A stretch of DNA of 64,000 bases, from NCBI RefSeq assembly GCF_000699445.3, contig NC_067195.1, forward strand, positions 88,960,569-89,024,568. Direction: 5' to 3'. The position numbers and the translations under genes were made by a program. The notes beneath the pieces were generated by a model. The model was not told the origin of the DNA. It did no database searches and worked only from the letters and a program-made list of their open reading frames with translations. Below are positions 54,110-64,000 of the stretch, one piece after another (within the stretch, counting starts at the first letter, position 1; each line of letters starts with the position of its first letter). The DNA is from Schistosoma haematobium (Eukaryota; Platyhelminthes; Trematoda; Strigeidida; Schistosomatidae).

Positions 54110-54405
54110 CTCAGTTCTTTCTTTTGAACTTCTGCCGGGAGATTCACTTGTTGACTTGGAATATGCTGATGACATAGTTTTATTTGGTGAAGACGCTGAC
54201 AAAATGCAGAGTCTTCTGACCACTCTAAGCAACAATGCAATCATGTTCCGGATGCGATTCTCCCCCTCGAAATGTAAAACGTTGCTTCAGGATTGGGCTG
54301 CATTGACACCCGAACTAATGATAGGGAGTGAAGTAGTTGGGTGTGTCAACCGTTTCACTTATCTTGGAAGTCTCATCAGCCCTTTTGGTCTGGTGTGTGA
54401 CGAAA
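54110..54405 (+). mobile_element. LINE RT fragment (second family)
   Basis: Plus frame LPGDSLVDLEYADDIVLFGE with YADD, then SPSKCKTLLQDWAAL and NRFTYLGSLISPFG. Homologous to 52632-53540 but from another subfamily. It ends abruptly at an RTE piece. Confidence 0.75.
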
Positions 54406-54540
54406 TGTCAACGTAATGTGTTCTTTGACCTTCCTCTTTTCCATTTCCCTTCGGGATTCCAAGTTAGGACTTGCCTTGTGATACAGTATGGTGATTTCCA
54501 TAATGTATGTCCTATCCATTTCCATCATCTTATGCATTTC
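54406..54540 (-). mobile_element. RTE internal fragment
   Basis: Minus piece of the RTE C-terminal domain (cacattacgttgacat to ggatagga on minus) without tail, fused directly to the LINE fragment on its left. Confidence 0.75.
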
Positions 54541-54639
54541 CAATAGTTTATTATACTATTCATGATTGATTCACAAATATTCAATATCAAACTGTAATTT
54601 TATTCACTAGAAGTTATGTAGCATATGGAACATTGTAAT

Positions 54640-54895
54640 CAATCGATCTCTTCACTTGGTATTGTTTGGCTTGTATCTTCCCATTGAGTTTTAAGACTTC
54701 AATTGATCAGCGAGTGTCTATCATGAATCAGTAGCTGAGTGGATAACGCGATAGCGTTTGAAGCGAATGGTACTGGGTTCGAGTCCCAGAGTGAACATCA
54801 ACTCTCTGAGATGCATATACATCCAGCTGACGAGTCCCAAATGGGACGAAAGGCACGTCAAACTGGATTCCACTGCTAGCCACTATCCATCATTC
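54640..54895 (+). mobile_element. Sm-alpha-type SINE with hammerhead
   Basis: Block ggtattgtttggcttgtatc is followed by the tRNA-like region (cagtagctgagtggataacg; ggttcgagtcccagagtg) and a hammerhead at 54831-54870. The core has CTGACGA, stem II GTCCCAAATGGGAC and GAAA, but AAA is inserted between GTC and the CTGGAT strand of stem I. Activity is doubtful. Confidence 0.75.
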
Positions 54896-55494
54896 CCTAC
54901 AAAAATCGATCTCTTATTAAGACATTCGATTTTATAAACAATCATTTTATTTCTTTCAATGGTATTTGATAAAAACAAACAAATAAAGTCCTATATTGAT
55001 CATTATGAGATACAGTTCAATGAATTGTGATTATATTTAGATGACATTTGTTTGGTGTATTTATCCAACAATATAAATCAGGCAAAATTGAATATAGTTA
55101 TATTAACATTCAAAAGACAGTAAAGACAATAAAGAGAAATAATGAAATCAATAATTATTCTGTTGTTAGAAACAACCATCAAGGTATCATGCAAAGAATC
55201 ATCAACTTTATTCATAATAATAATAATAATAATAAAGTGATTCTGTTGTCATCTTGGAAACACTGAAATGAAATATTCAGAAAGGGGGATAAATAAACAA
55301 CAACAACAACAACAACAAAAATCAATATTCATAAACTGTACTTTTTCTTCTTCTAATTCAGTCATTTGTTTAGTTCATTTGTGATAGCGTCTTTAGTCAA
55401 TTATAAATTTTTCCATTTTGTTAATATTTTGTTATATGTGAATCAGGTTTTTAAAAAAAGATTTTTCGAATTTACTAATCAAATTATGTATAAA
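54896..55494. other. AT-rich with short trinucleotide runs
   Basis: (AAT)n near 55217-55236 and (CAA)n near 55300-55318. No gene supported. Confidence 0.45.
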
Positions 55495-56015
55495 ACCCAC
55501 CAAAATGCTCTGGTACAGCTGAGATTGGGGGAGAGTCAACTCTTCCTCTTGAAATACTCTTGCATGGCCACGTGCATACAACCATTGCCAAAGAAGTCCT
55601 ACTAACTCCCTTTTCACGGCATTACTGTTGTTTATGAAATTAAGAGAACGAATACGAATGTCAGGCATTTTAACCAGGTTGGTGGATATGGAGGATCCAC
55701 CTAGGGGAGTTGGAAAACCGTGATTCTAAACCAATGGTGAACATGGGTTCCAGGATGCTGAGGGAACAAATGGCGTGTGAACCAATTATTGATCACCGGC
55801 TACCATGCTACTGCATCTCCTGACGTTGCTCTATTGCCTTGTGGCTTAGACCTTTAAGTCAAATGCTCGGTGTATGACCCCATAAGAAAGCCACTTGTTT
55901 CGTTCCGGGTGCTCGGACAGTATCCCAGCACTCATACAAATCGAATGATTTATATGGTATATATCTATTTGGTGCCTACTTGTACAAATGTTTATGTATT
56001 TAAATAAAATAAATA
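55495..56015 (+). mobile_element. Repeat family X
   Basis: Plus copy ending ggtgcctacttgtacaaatg and tttaaataaaataaatag, the LINE-like tail. Same internal order as the other three copies. Confidence 0.65.
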
Positions 56016-56109
56016 GTATAAGAGTCAAATATTTTTAGAACTAATGTAATGTAATAACGACCATGAAATAACAGGATCATTCAATTCCCAATGTTGCAAA
56101 TATATGTTA

Positions 56110-56180
56110 TTCCAGATGGTGGAGAAGATTTGTAGCTCAGGTGGATGATTTTGGTGGAGTTTTGTTCTCTGAGCTGGATC
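56110..56180. mobile_element. Foldback element FB, quarter copy
   Basis: Outer part of one arm (gtggagaagatttgtagctc … gttttgttctctgagctgga) only. Confidence 0.5.
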
Positions 56181-56371
56181 CAGCTCAGAATGTAACCGAT
56201 GAGCTTGTAGATTTCTAAGCACTTTAGCTAGGGATTTATGGTAGTTCAAATGAAGTAGCATTTTTTTAGTTAAAAGAAATGTCACTGAATCATTGAAATA
56301 CTGAGCAGCATAAAAAAGGTAGGTTAGTCTAGTTACAAGATTAATCATAACTAATCTTAATTAATCTTAAC

Positions 56372-56600
56372 TATTTAGTCTTACCCTTAACCTACCTCGA
56401 TAATCCTGATTTATTATCCGCAGTGGTTATCACGTTGTTTCTATGTACTTTATTTTTCTTTGTTACGGCTTACTCTTAACTTGTCTAGTTGACCTTTTAT
56501 TTCTCGTATATAAATGTTCTTAACAAGTATATGTGTGATCAGATTGTTCAAAATGTATTACGCAAATATATCACATAATTCTGATAATCTTCATCTTCTC
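56372..56600 (+). mobile_element. Penelope-like 3' flank fragment
   Basis: Matches the 3' flank of the left Penelope arm (41399-41640, inverted): taacctacc…tgatttattatcc, tctagttgaccttttatttc, taacaagtatatgtgtgatc. Confidence 0.65.
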
Positions 56601-56649
56601 ATTGCATTATCGAAACAAGCCTTTTTAGTTTATATAAAAGTTACCGAGG

Positions 56650-56935
56650 TTGAATACTTAGTTTGGTGGTGGTCTAACATCAATCGGTTCACGAACTCAC
56701 TCAAAAACCTAATAATCTCCACAACCCTATACTGATAATTACCATGTGATCACTAGTGACTAGCATCGTGAAGGAATTCTCGGAGTTCTAGTGAGAAGCC
56801 GTGACCAGTGGAGCTAATCCATGTCGGGTAGAGACAGATATCTACCTCAGAACAATGGGAGATGGTCGCGAAATTCCGAGAACTGGTTGAGGTTAGACGT
56901 TAACAACGTTGGATACAGACTCAGTGGTCTAGAGG
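56650..56935 (+). mobile_element. SINE family S, 3' end plus 5' part
   Basis: A fragment of the 3' end (catcaatcggttca) is followed by a 5' body (catgtcgggtagagacagat) and the start of the tRNA-like region, truncated after tcagtggtctagaggtta. Confidence 0.65.
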
Positions 56936-56984
56936 TTAATGCAGAATAATATGAATTCATCATATTTTACTTTGTTTTGTTTAC

Positions 56985-57290
56985 TTGAATCTTTAGCATT
57001 GCAATTGATCAGTCTCTTATTGGCATATATGCATCCTGTGCGGACTGTCTCGATATAGACTTAAGTCACAAGCTTTATAAGCAAAGATGAGTAGTGGATA
57101 GTAATGAAATTCAGATCATTTATTTCTTATTATGTGGGACTCGCTGACTGGATGTACCTGCATCCAAAAGTTGGTGTTTACTTCGCGACTCGAACCAAGT
57201 ACTATTGGCTTCAAATGCCATCGCGATCAGGACTCAGTAGTTAAATAGGTAACGCGTGTGTCCTGAATTCCATTGCTAGCCACCATCCAT
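56985..57290 (-). mobile_element. Sm-alpha-type SINE, old copy
   Basis: Block ttggcatatatgcatcctgt, a mutated hammerhead (gggactcgctgactggatgt on plus; GAAA box lost) and the tRNA-like region, followed by a duplicated scrap at 57220-57290. Confidence 0.6.
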
Positions 57291-57534
57291 CTTCCTTATA
57301 AATATTTTTTGACCAATTATTGTTCACAATAACTCCGTCTGCAAACTGTTTCATTTTTAAATTCATATATATTTCATCATATCTCCCAATAGTTTGCATA
57401 CGCGAAATTGTTTTGATTGCATGAAAACAATTAAACAGTAGTGAAATTTGAATGTTGTGAAGTAGTCGATACAATACAGTTCAATAATGAATGACCTGTA
57501 AATATGTTAGGTCAGATAAGCAAAGCCATAAATA

Positions 57535-57880
57535 ATTTCAGTCGTTGAGATCATGAGTCGACTAAAGCTAGACCACCATGGAAAACCTGGAAGCACTGGA
57601 TGGCCGTTTCGTCCTATTGTGGGACTCTTCAGCAATGCGCATCCACGATCTCCCCCCGCGAAATGCGAACCCAGGAAGTATCAGTCCCGCGCGCGAACGC
57701 TTAACCTCTAGATCACTGAGCCCGCCGGTATCCAACGGTTGTAATGTCTAACTTTAACTAATCCACGGAATTGAGCGACACATCCACCATCTCACAATAA
57801 GACGAAACGGCTGTCCATTGCTTCCAGGTTTTCCATAGTGGTCAAGCTTCAACTGACTCATGATCTCAACTATTGATATA
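57535..57880 (-). mobile_element. SINE family S with intact hammerhead core
   Basis: On minus the hammerhead reads GCATTGCTGAAGAGTCCCAC, then AATAGGACGAAACGGCCATC and CAGTGC. CUGANGA, stem II, GAAA and a full-length stem I with one G-U pair are present; the cleavage triplet is AUC (allowed by the NUH rule). Stem III is only ~4 bp with one mispair. A second S 3' end in the same orientation follows (57790-57880). Confidence 0.75.
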
Positions 57881-58994
57881 TTACTATAATATCTAAAGAA
57901 ATTCTTCTACTATGAACCATAAATAATTAATAATAATATTATTATCTTTATTTTAATTGCATAGATGTGTGTATTAACTCAACAGTGGGAGAATTAAAAA
58001 CTATTGGGAGTTTCAAACATGAGAGTTATAAGAGTATGTCAATTAAAAACAAACAGAATATGTTAATCTAGGTTAAATGTTACGTTTCACCATAGTTTTA
58101 GAACGAAAGTGAACTTCGGAATGTTTTACAGAGACTTCAGGCTATTGTGAAAGTTATTTACTATACTAAAGAAGTGTTCAAGAAATACATCAACGGAGTA
58201 ATAAGAACAACAGAATACTTAGAGAGAATTCTATTGATCTATCGACTAGATACATGACAACTGGAAGTTTGTCTTGATAACTACAATCTAAAGGTTTTAA
58301 ATAAGTATCAAATGAACTTCCTAGTTCCGATTCTGAAGTTCAGTTAGAAATAAAGGTGAATGAATCCGCTGAGTGACAAATGGACTGTTTGAAAATTTAC
58401 CTATTCATGTATATAATCCAATGATGTCATCAACATAGGATGTTGAAAGACATAAGAACCCCGTACACTTTTATGTAATCAGTGCATGAACAATCCACAG
58501 ATAGGCAGAATACTTTGAGAGAGTTTTAAAATTGAAATCACACCATCAGACTCGAAAAATGACCGAGCATCATATTTATAAATAAGAAAGGCGTAACATA
58601 AAGTGGAAGTTTCTGCTGAACGATTTAATGAAGTTTCAAAAGTTAGGGGTCTGTGTATACTTTAACATAAACTACTGTTTATCAGCAGGAAACCAATTTA
58701 TGTAATTACAAAATTTTGATGGTTGTTTATTACTCAAATTGAGCACACTATAGTTTTAATGGTTGTGAAAAAACCCGAAAACCCATGAAAATATTTACAC
58801 GCTATTTAGTAGATATATATTTTCTATTTAAACGTTAAAGACACAAAGTTCGGCGAGGGGATGTCTTCTCATAGGAATTTATTAAGAGTCTGTGTAATAT
58901 TAAGTATTAATTCTGTGAGGACGTACGAATATTGAATGAACAATATAATACAATATAAAAGTTGTAATCCTAGATTGTGTAGTATAAATATAGT
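57881..58994. other. No gene recognised
   Basis: About 1.1 kb of AT-rich DNA without a long open frame, RNA gene or matched repeat. Confidence 0.4.
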
Positions 58995-59640
58995 ACCTAA
59001 ACGAAAAGCCCTGTTACTTACTTACTTAATTACTTAATTACTCACGTCTGTTACTCCCAATGGAGCATAGGCCACCAACCATCGTTCTCCAACCCACTCT
59101 GTCCTTGGCGTTCCTTTCTAGTTCTATCCAATTGTTGTTCATTCTCCTTATATCTGTCTTCATTTCTCGGTGTAATGTGTTCTTTAGTCTTCCTCCTCTC
59201 CTTTATTTAGCCTTGAGGATTCCAAGTGAAGGTGAGGGCTTGCCTTGTGACATAGTTGAGTGCTTTCCTCAATGTGCGTTCTATCCACTTCCTGCACTTT
59301 TTTTTCCTGATTTCCTCCTCCGCTATGATATGATTTGTTCTCTCCCATACTAGTCTATTGCTGATAGTGTCTGACCAACAGATCCAAAGTATATTGCGTA
59401 GACAATTGTTAATAAACACCTATATCTTCTGGATGATGGCTTTCGTAGTTCTCCAAGTTTGCGCCCCATACAGTTGTTATGAGTTCCAGATGTTCTTCAA
59501 TTGTAAACATGCTGATCTTGCTTTTCCGATCCGCGCCTTCACATCTTTATCAGACACACTGTGATCATTGATAATGCTGCCCAGATATGTAAAGGTTTTT
59601 ACGTCCTCCAAAGCTTCTCCGTTGAACTGATTAGAAAGAG
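58995..59640 (-). mobile_element. RTE 3' fragment, decayed
   Basis: Minus RTE C-terminal part with tail (58995-59045) up to the LEDVKTFTYLGSI-like region near 59600. An internal deletion around 59470 removes the LLYGAETW area. Confidence 0.8.
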
Positions 59641-59874
59641 ATTATATTTTGAATAGAATAAGATAATCGAAATGTTTTGCTACAATAATAAAAGTTAATA
59701 GAACTTAAATGAAATGAAATGATGTCAGAAACAATTCTGGATAAAGTTATAGGAGATATGAAATAATTAGAGATGGATATAGTCTGAAGTCATTGCAAAG
59801 TTAAGTACAAAACATTTTTACGTTGTTACAAATAATTTTGGCTTCATTTCATTGATGGTTAAAGTTTCAACTAT

Positions 59875-60300
59875 CTCAGGTAGTGCTAGGTTTGAAACTA
59901 TCACGAGTTCACTCAAGCTGCCAACGAGAAACATGACTCAGTGACCAAAGACTATTGGGCTAGCTATTTGATGAGTCCCAGCCCCGCTAGGTAGAGGGAG
60001 AAGTCCAAGCTTGGAATGGGAGAGTATATTCTGCAACAGCCAGAAACGAGCGATCACCCAAACACAATTCAAACGTATATCTATCAATTATATGTATATA
60101 ATCGACATTACCATGGAAGTATTTTTAAACATTCAATCGATAAGTTAGTCAATTGACTGGCATTGAAATATTTAAACATTTAATCGATAAGAATAGTTTA
60201 GTTCATTAACAATTATACGATAAAATATACGTATAGCATTTGGTCCACAAATGGATCCTAAAAATTACCCCTCATTATGCTTATCGAGGCATAACAAGTA
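59875..60300 (+). repeat. LTR-like dispersed repeat
   Basis: Ends in ttatcgaggcataaca and contains tccacaaatggatcctaaaa. Fragments occur at 740-803 and 52090-52178. A TG…CA LTR is plausible but the left boundary and TSD are not resolved. Confidence 0.35.
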
Positions 60301-60349
60301 GTTTGATACAATGAAATCTAAGTAGATGAATAATATAATTCACCTAAAA

Positions 60350-60635
60350 CTCAACCCTGAAGACGAAATTAGGAAAAGACGATGGAAATGGATAGGACAT
60401 ACATTACGCAAAACATCAAACTGCATCACGAGGCAAGCCCTGACATGGAATCCTGACGGGAAGTGTAAAAGAGGAAGATCAAAGGACACATTACGTTGGG
60501 AAATAGAAGCAGATATGGAAATAATGAATAACAACTGGAAGGAGCTAGGAAGGATTGCCCAGGACAGGGTTGGACGGAGAATGCTGGTGAGCGGCCTATG
60601 CTCCTTCATGAGGAGTAACAGGCGTAAGTAAGTAA
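60350..60635 (+). mobile_element. RTE 3' end fragment
   Basis: Open plus frame from [20 protein letters not shown] through [20 protein letters not shown] to SNRRK, then GTAAGTAAGTAA. A 5'-truncated and fairly young copy. Confidence 0.85.
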
Positions 60636-61019
60636 GTAAAAATCAATCCCACGGATCAGCAAATTGATTAGAATCGATTAACTATTCAAGAATAGAACTC
60701 TTAATCCATTTCTTCACATTCTTATTGAATCACATTGAAACATGTTCTTGATGCATGTGTTGATTGAGGCATATATGCCTTGCTTTACAATAGCAGATAT
60801 AAACCTGTGTATGTACATAATATACCTAGACATAACACTTATTTATTAGTAGTTCACCAAACAGAAATGATTCATTACATATACACACGAATAGTACGAT
60901 AGAAGTATATTATTTAATTCAATTATTCTACGTGAAGAATCTGCCACTGAACTATACAAACCACTTTCACTGTATATACGTAACAGATGAATTTTAGGGA
61001 CAGAGATATGAAGTTACTG
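60636..61019. other. No feature recognised
   Basis: AT-rich DNA between two RTE fragments. Confidence 0.4.
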
Positions 61020-61560
61020 ACAAAGTTATTTACGACTGTTATCCTTCATGGAGGAGCATAGGCCGTACACTAGTATTCTCCATCCAACTCTGTCCTCAGA
61101 AATCCTTTCCAGCTGTTTACAGTTGCTATTTATTCTTTTGACGTGTGTGTAGAATTCTTGATGCAATGTGTTCCTTGATCTTCTTCTTTTCCGATTCCTT
61201 TCGAGATTTCAAGTTAGCACATGCCTCGTGATGCAGTTTGATGATTTTTCATGCAATTCTAACGTCATTTTCTAATTTTCTGTTCAACAATAAGCTGTTG
61301 CCGAAGGTATCTTGAGTGTACAATTATTTATAAATATTTGTACGTTTTTGATAATGGTTGTAGTAGATCTATAAGTTTCGATTCCGTACAATAGAACTAG
61401 CTTGACGTTCGTGTTGAAGACTTTATCTTTGATATTGGTTTGCGAACAGTTGTTTTGAGTTCCATAGGATGTTTAAATGTAGTAATGCTGTGCTCTCTTT
61501 GCCAATCTTCGCCTGTATGTCTACATCAAATTCTATTTCTACATCGATCTTCAGTCTTGG
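61020..61560 (-). mobile_element. RTE 3' fragment, old
   Basis: Minus RTE C-terminal remnant from the DIQAKIGKESTALLHLN region near 61500 to a lost tail near 61020, with several deletions. Confidence 0.7.
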
Positions 61561-61561
61561 T

Positions 61562-61645
61562 TGGCTTCTCAGTGGTGAGGTCATGAATGTACACTCATGA
61601 GGAGTCATATTCTAGGATCATACAGATGTCCAGTACCTACTGTTC
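61562..61645 (+). mobile_element. SINE family S, hammerhead-region scrap
   Basis: gtgaggtcatgaatgtacac and catgaggagtcatattctag resemble the region between the tRNA-like part and the hammerhead of S. Very degraded. Confidence 0.35.
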
Positions 61646-61764
61646 TTGATTACTCCTATAATTAGTGTTAATTCATTCTGTGAACTATAAATTAGTTTAT
61701 TTTTTCAATATCTTTTGAAGGAATTTATCGAAGACCACAATATCGGAAGTCGTAAATGGACTCA

Positions 61765-62085
61765 ATTCTATATTGTCAGGCAGAGACAGGTATCTAGTTC
61801 AGTACAATGAAAGATGGTCGCTCAATTTCGTGGATTGGTTAGTGTTAGACACCATTGGATGCCGGCTCAGAGGTTCAGTAGGTTAAGCGTTCGCGCGCTA
61901 GACCGAAGGCCCTGGGTTCGAATCCCGCGAGCGGAATCATGGATACGCGCCGCTGAGGAGTCCCACAATAGGACGAAACGGCCGTCGAGTGCTTCCAGGT
62001 TTCCAAAGGTGATGGTCCAACATCAATCGGTTCATGATCTCAATCAAAAACTTAATAATCTCCACAATCCCTATACTAGCAATTC
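61765..62085 (+). mobile_element. SINE family S
   Basis: 5' body (ggcagagacaggtatctagt), tRNA-like region with perfect B-box ggttcgaatcc, hammerhead core CTGAGGAGTCCCACAATAGG then ACGAAACGGCCGTC (all core boxes intact), and the 3' end. Stem I is GCGCCG/GAGTGC and no longer pairs well. Confidence 0.75.
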
Positions 62086-62699
62086 AATAATGCCTGATTT
62101 ACATGCATACAAATTTCTTTGTGTGCTTACTCTTAGTTTAATACGTCATACTACTTATAGAGAAATTCTTTAGCTAGTTATTCTATTAGAAGACTATCAC
62201 CATTAACCTATTCAGTTCAACTTCTTTCTTTATGAAGTATTTTACTATGCATTGTCTTTCTTATTTCCCAACATATTAATATTATCATTATCATAGTCAT
62301 TATGAAATAACGTTTCCCTTAGTTTGCTTTATATTCAAATGAGTTTTTGAAATCTATGGACTAGAAATCACCTGCTTACACTATGTTTCTCTAACGGTTT
62401 AACTAGGATACATATATACCCAAATGTATATGTATATAGATATACACTGTATTTTAGTCTTCACTTCTATGTTCTAATACAATTTACAGATCACTCATTT
62501 TGTAAGTAGTGACGTGTATAGAACAGTAATAACATCTGATATTATCCATCATTGAAATTTGAAATACGTTTAAGTTTATTCATCCATAACACTAGTTTGT
62601 TTTTCAAAAATATTCCTACCACTAACAATTGTATTACACTGATCAAAAAGTTAAATTAGTATACCCTAAAATGGAAGTTATAAAGAACAAGTATTTATT
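62086..62699. other. No feature recognised
   Basis: AT-rich intergenic DNA upstream of the channel gene, with no coding frame or matched repeat. Confidence 0.4.
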
Positions 62700-63025
62700 G
62701 TTTTCTTGTTGATCAGTAGAGTTCGACCGGGTCTGTTATGAGATGGTAACTCACTGAAGACATTAACGGATGTGTTGCTCTATTTCGTGGATTGATTGAA
62801 GTTAGACATTAACAATGTTGGATACCGGCCGACTCAGTGATCTAGTGGTTAAGAGTTCGCGCGCAAGACAGATAGATCCTGAGTTCGAGTCTCGCGAAGT
62901 GGGATCATCGATGCGCACTGCTGAAGAGTCCCAGAATAGGACGAAACGGCCATCCAGTGCATCCAGGGTTTCCATGGTGGTCTGGCTTCAATTAACTCAT
63001 GATCTCAACCACTGAAAATTTTTTT
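62700..63025 (+). mobile_element. SINE family S with intact hammerhead core, near channel gene
   Basis: tRNA-like region (ccggccgactcagtgatctag; gagttcgagtctc) followed by a hammerhead at 62915-62960: GCACTG, CTGAAGA, stem II GTCC/GGAC, GAAA, cleavage triplet ATC and CAGTGC, so stem I pairs perfectly. It lies ~190 bp upstream of the channel start codon on the same strand. Confidence 0.8.
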
Positions 63026-63215
63026 ATTGATTACCGAATTTTATGAACACTGCAGTTTACCAGGTTAGTTACAACGGTTGTAATAAATTGTATCTGTAAT
63101 AAGAATTTGTCCTGTAATAATATCGTGTTTATCTGTTTGTATTTTTCAACCCAGGTATCCGTAATGCTTCTGCTTTCGCTATGTGGTTTGGTTATAAACA
63201 AAGAACAGTGAAAAC

Positions 63216-64000
63216 ATGCTACAATTAGAGAATAATGATAATTCCCATTTTATACAAATGAATGATCAGCGTTCAACTACTGATAAATTAGCCCAAAACT
63301 GTTCACATATCATTCAAATGAAAGAATCATCTAAAATAATAAAGAGAATCAGTATCTTAGAAATTATATGTGATACATTTTCCATACGAGGTGTTGCACG
63401 AATGAGACGAGGACCACCATTTCTACGAGGTTTATGGTTTTGTTTTGTATTAATTATGACTGTTGGTTTACTACTGACAACTTATCTTCTAGTACAAGAT
63501 TATTTAGTTTATGATGTTTCAGTAAATATACATGTTGATTTAGATGCTAAATCACCATTTCCAGCATTAACTATTTGTCATCATCATCCATTTTCACAGA
63601 ATGCATATCATTTATGGCGTCATGGTGATGTTATGTCACCAAGTGTATTTAATAAACATATGCGTAATTTAACTCATAAATTTCTAATGGAAAATGATGT
63701 TGATGCAGCGGAAACTCTTTATCAATATGATAGTTTGTCAATCTATTATCAAAATATAAAAACAATTGATGCTTATCGTTTAGGACATGATACAACAGCA
63801 TTTTTAAATTGTATGCGACGTGTTAATCAAACTATGCAAATTGAAGATAATTGTATGCATATGGATGGTTTTCAAATACGTAAATTTAGTCATCATATAT
63901 ATTTTAATTGTCATACATTTGAACCTAAAACAAAAATTGAAGCATATGATACTGATACTATTGCATTGATTGTTAGTTTAGGTACAGATCCAAATTATAA
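63216..64000 (+). CDS. DEG/ENaC-family cation channel, N-terminal part
   Basis: ATG at 63216 is the first Met after an in-frame TAA (63195-63197), and the frame is open for 261 codons to the window edge. The family makes trimeric amiloride-sensitive, sodium-selective channels of the plasma membrane with two TM segments and a large Cys-rich extracellular domain. Visible: cytoplasmic N-terminus (1-68), TM1 about 69-93 (GLWFCFVLIMTVGLLLTTYL), then the family hallmark FPALTIC (115-121) and the first extracellular Cys residues (C121, NCMRR, NCMH, FNCH). TM2 and the selectivity filter lie outside the window. Oddity: the conserved His-Gly gating motif before TM1 (usually S-x-H-G) reads SIRG, with Arg58 in place of His. 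The first exon may begin at a ttttcaacccag acceptor near 63154, which could be a trans-splice or 5' UTR exon site. Subtype (ASIC-, FMRFamide-gated- or degenerin-like) cannot be decided. Confidence 0.9.
   Translation, partial: MLQLENNDNSHFIQMNDQRSTTDKLAQNCSHIIQMKESSKIIKRISILEIICDTFSIRGVARMRRGPPFLRGLWFCFVLIMTVGLLLTTYLLVQDYLVYDVSVNIHVDLDAKSPFPALTICHHHPFSQNAYHLWRHGDVMSPSVFNKHMRNLTHKFLMENDVDAAETLYQYDSLSIYYQNIKTIDAYRLGHDTTAFLNCMRRVNQTMQIEDNCMHMDGFQIRKFSHHIYFNCHTFEPKTKIEAYDTDTIALIVSLGTDPNY

Noticed and set aside
54715..54795. tRNA gene candidate (A- and B-box present)
   Set aside because: Sequence is the tRNA-like head of a SINE; it lacks a proper cloverleaf and anticodon arm, and equivalent segments recur in other copies.
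61814..62173. 119-codon plus frame starting in SINE S
   Set aside because: Translates the tRNA-like and hammerhead segment of a SINE; similar frames in other S copies (e.g. 62815-63015) reflect the repeat, not a gene.

Overview
The window looks like nuclear DNA of a blood fluke (genus Schistosoma; species not resolved). It is AT-rich, most of it is interspersed repeat, and the repeat types are ones known from schistosomes. They include SR2-like RTE non-LTR retrotransposons with tetranucleotide (AAGT)n tails, Penelope-like elements, tRNA-like SINEs carrying hammerhead ribozyme motifs of the Sm-alpha kind, and a Gypsy-style LTR element. No bacterial operon or viral genome is present.

Host genes are few. 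(1) At the right edge (63216 to the end) is the first coding exon of a DEG/ENaC amiloride-sensitive type cation channel, continuing out of the window. (2) At 5032-5952 (minus) is an intron-less ORF for a 306-residue secreted, low-complexity protein with a signal peptide and a nearby poly(A) signal. (3) At 20792-21015 (plus) is a candidate 3' terminal exon behind a strong splice acceptor and a possible 35-nt intron. (4) A second, weaker terminal exon lies at 25789-25962 (minus). (5) At 3919-4458 (plus) is a 180-codon frame broken only by two in-frame stops, which I read as a pseudogene.

The layout is layered. 0.1-20.6 kb: 5'-truncated RTE pieces, SINE family S (tRNA-like plus hammerhead), MITE family M, foldback family FB, element family W, and a TA/GATA microsatellite near 17.7 kb. 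21.5-23.2 kb: a complete, very young 1,626-bp LTR element with one non-gag-pol-like ORF. 23-41 kb: more RTE, S, FB, X and W copies. 41.4-45.1 kb: two nearly identical Penelope-like copies head to head, one with an intact 554-codon frame and one frameshifted. 46-53.5 kb: RTE, including the best-preserved copy at 47.9-49.3 kb, a three-deep nest (SINE inside Penelope fragment inside W), and a second LINE family. 54-63 kb: further fragments up to the channel gene.

The most informative parts are element architectures that can be reconstructed from target-site duplications. These are the LTR element whose LTRs appear extended by a 57-bp unit containing a second PBS-like site, an M MITE with a perfect 8-bp TSD, a W element with GTAGTG/CACTAC ends inserted in a hammerhead SINE, a foldback element with a 16-bp TSD, and a ~510-bp repeat sharing its 3' tail with a LINE. 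Family letters (S, M, W, X, FB, C) are local labels. Repeat edges are by eye and usually good to about 10 bp, except where a TSD fixes them.
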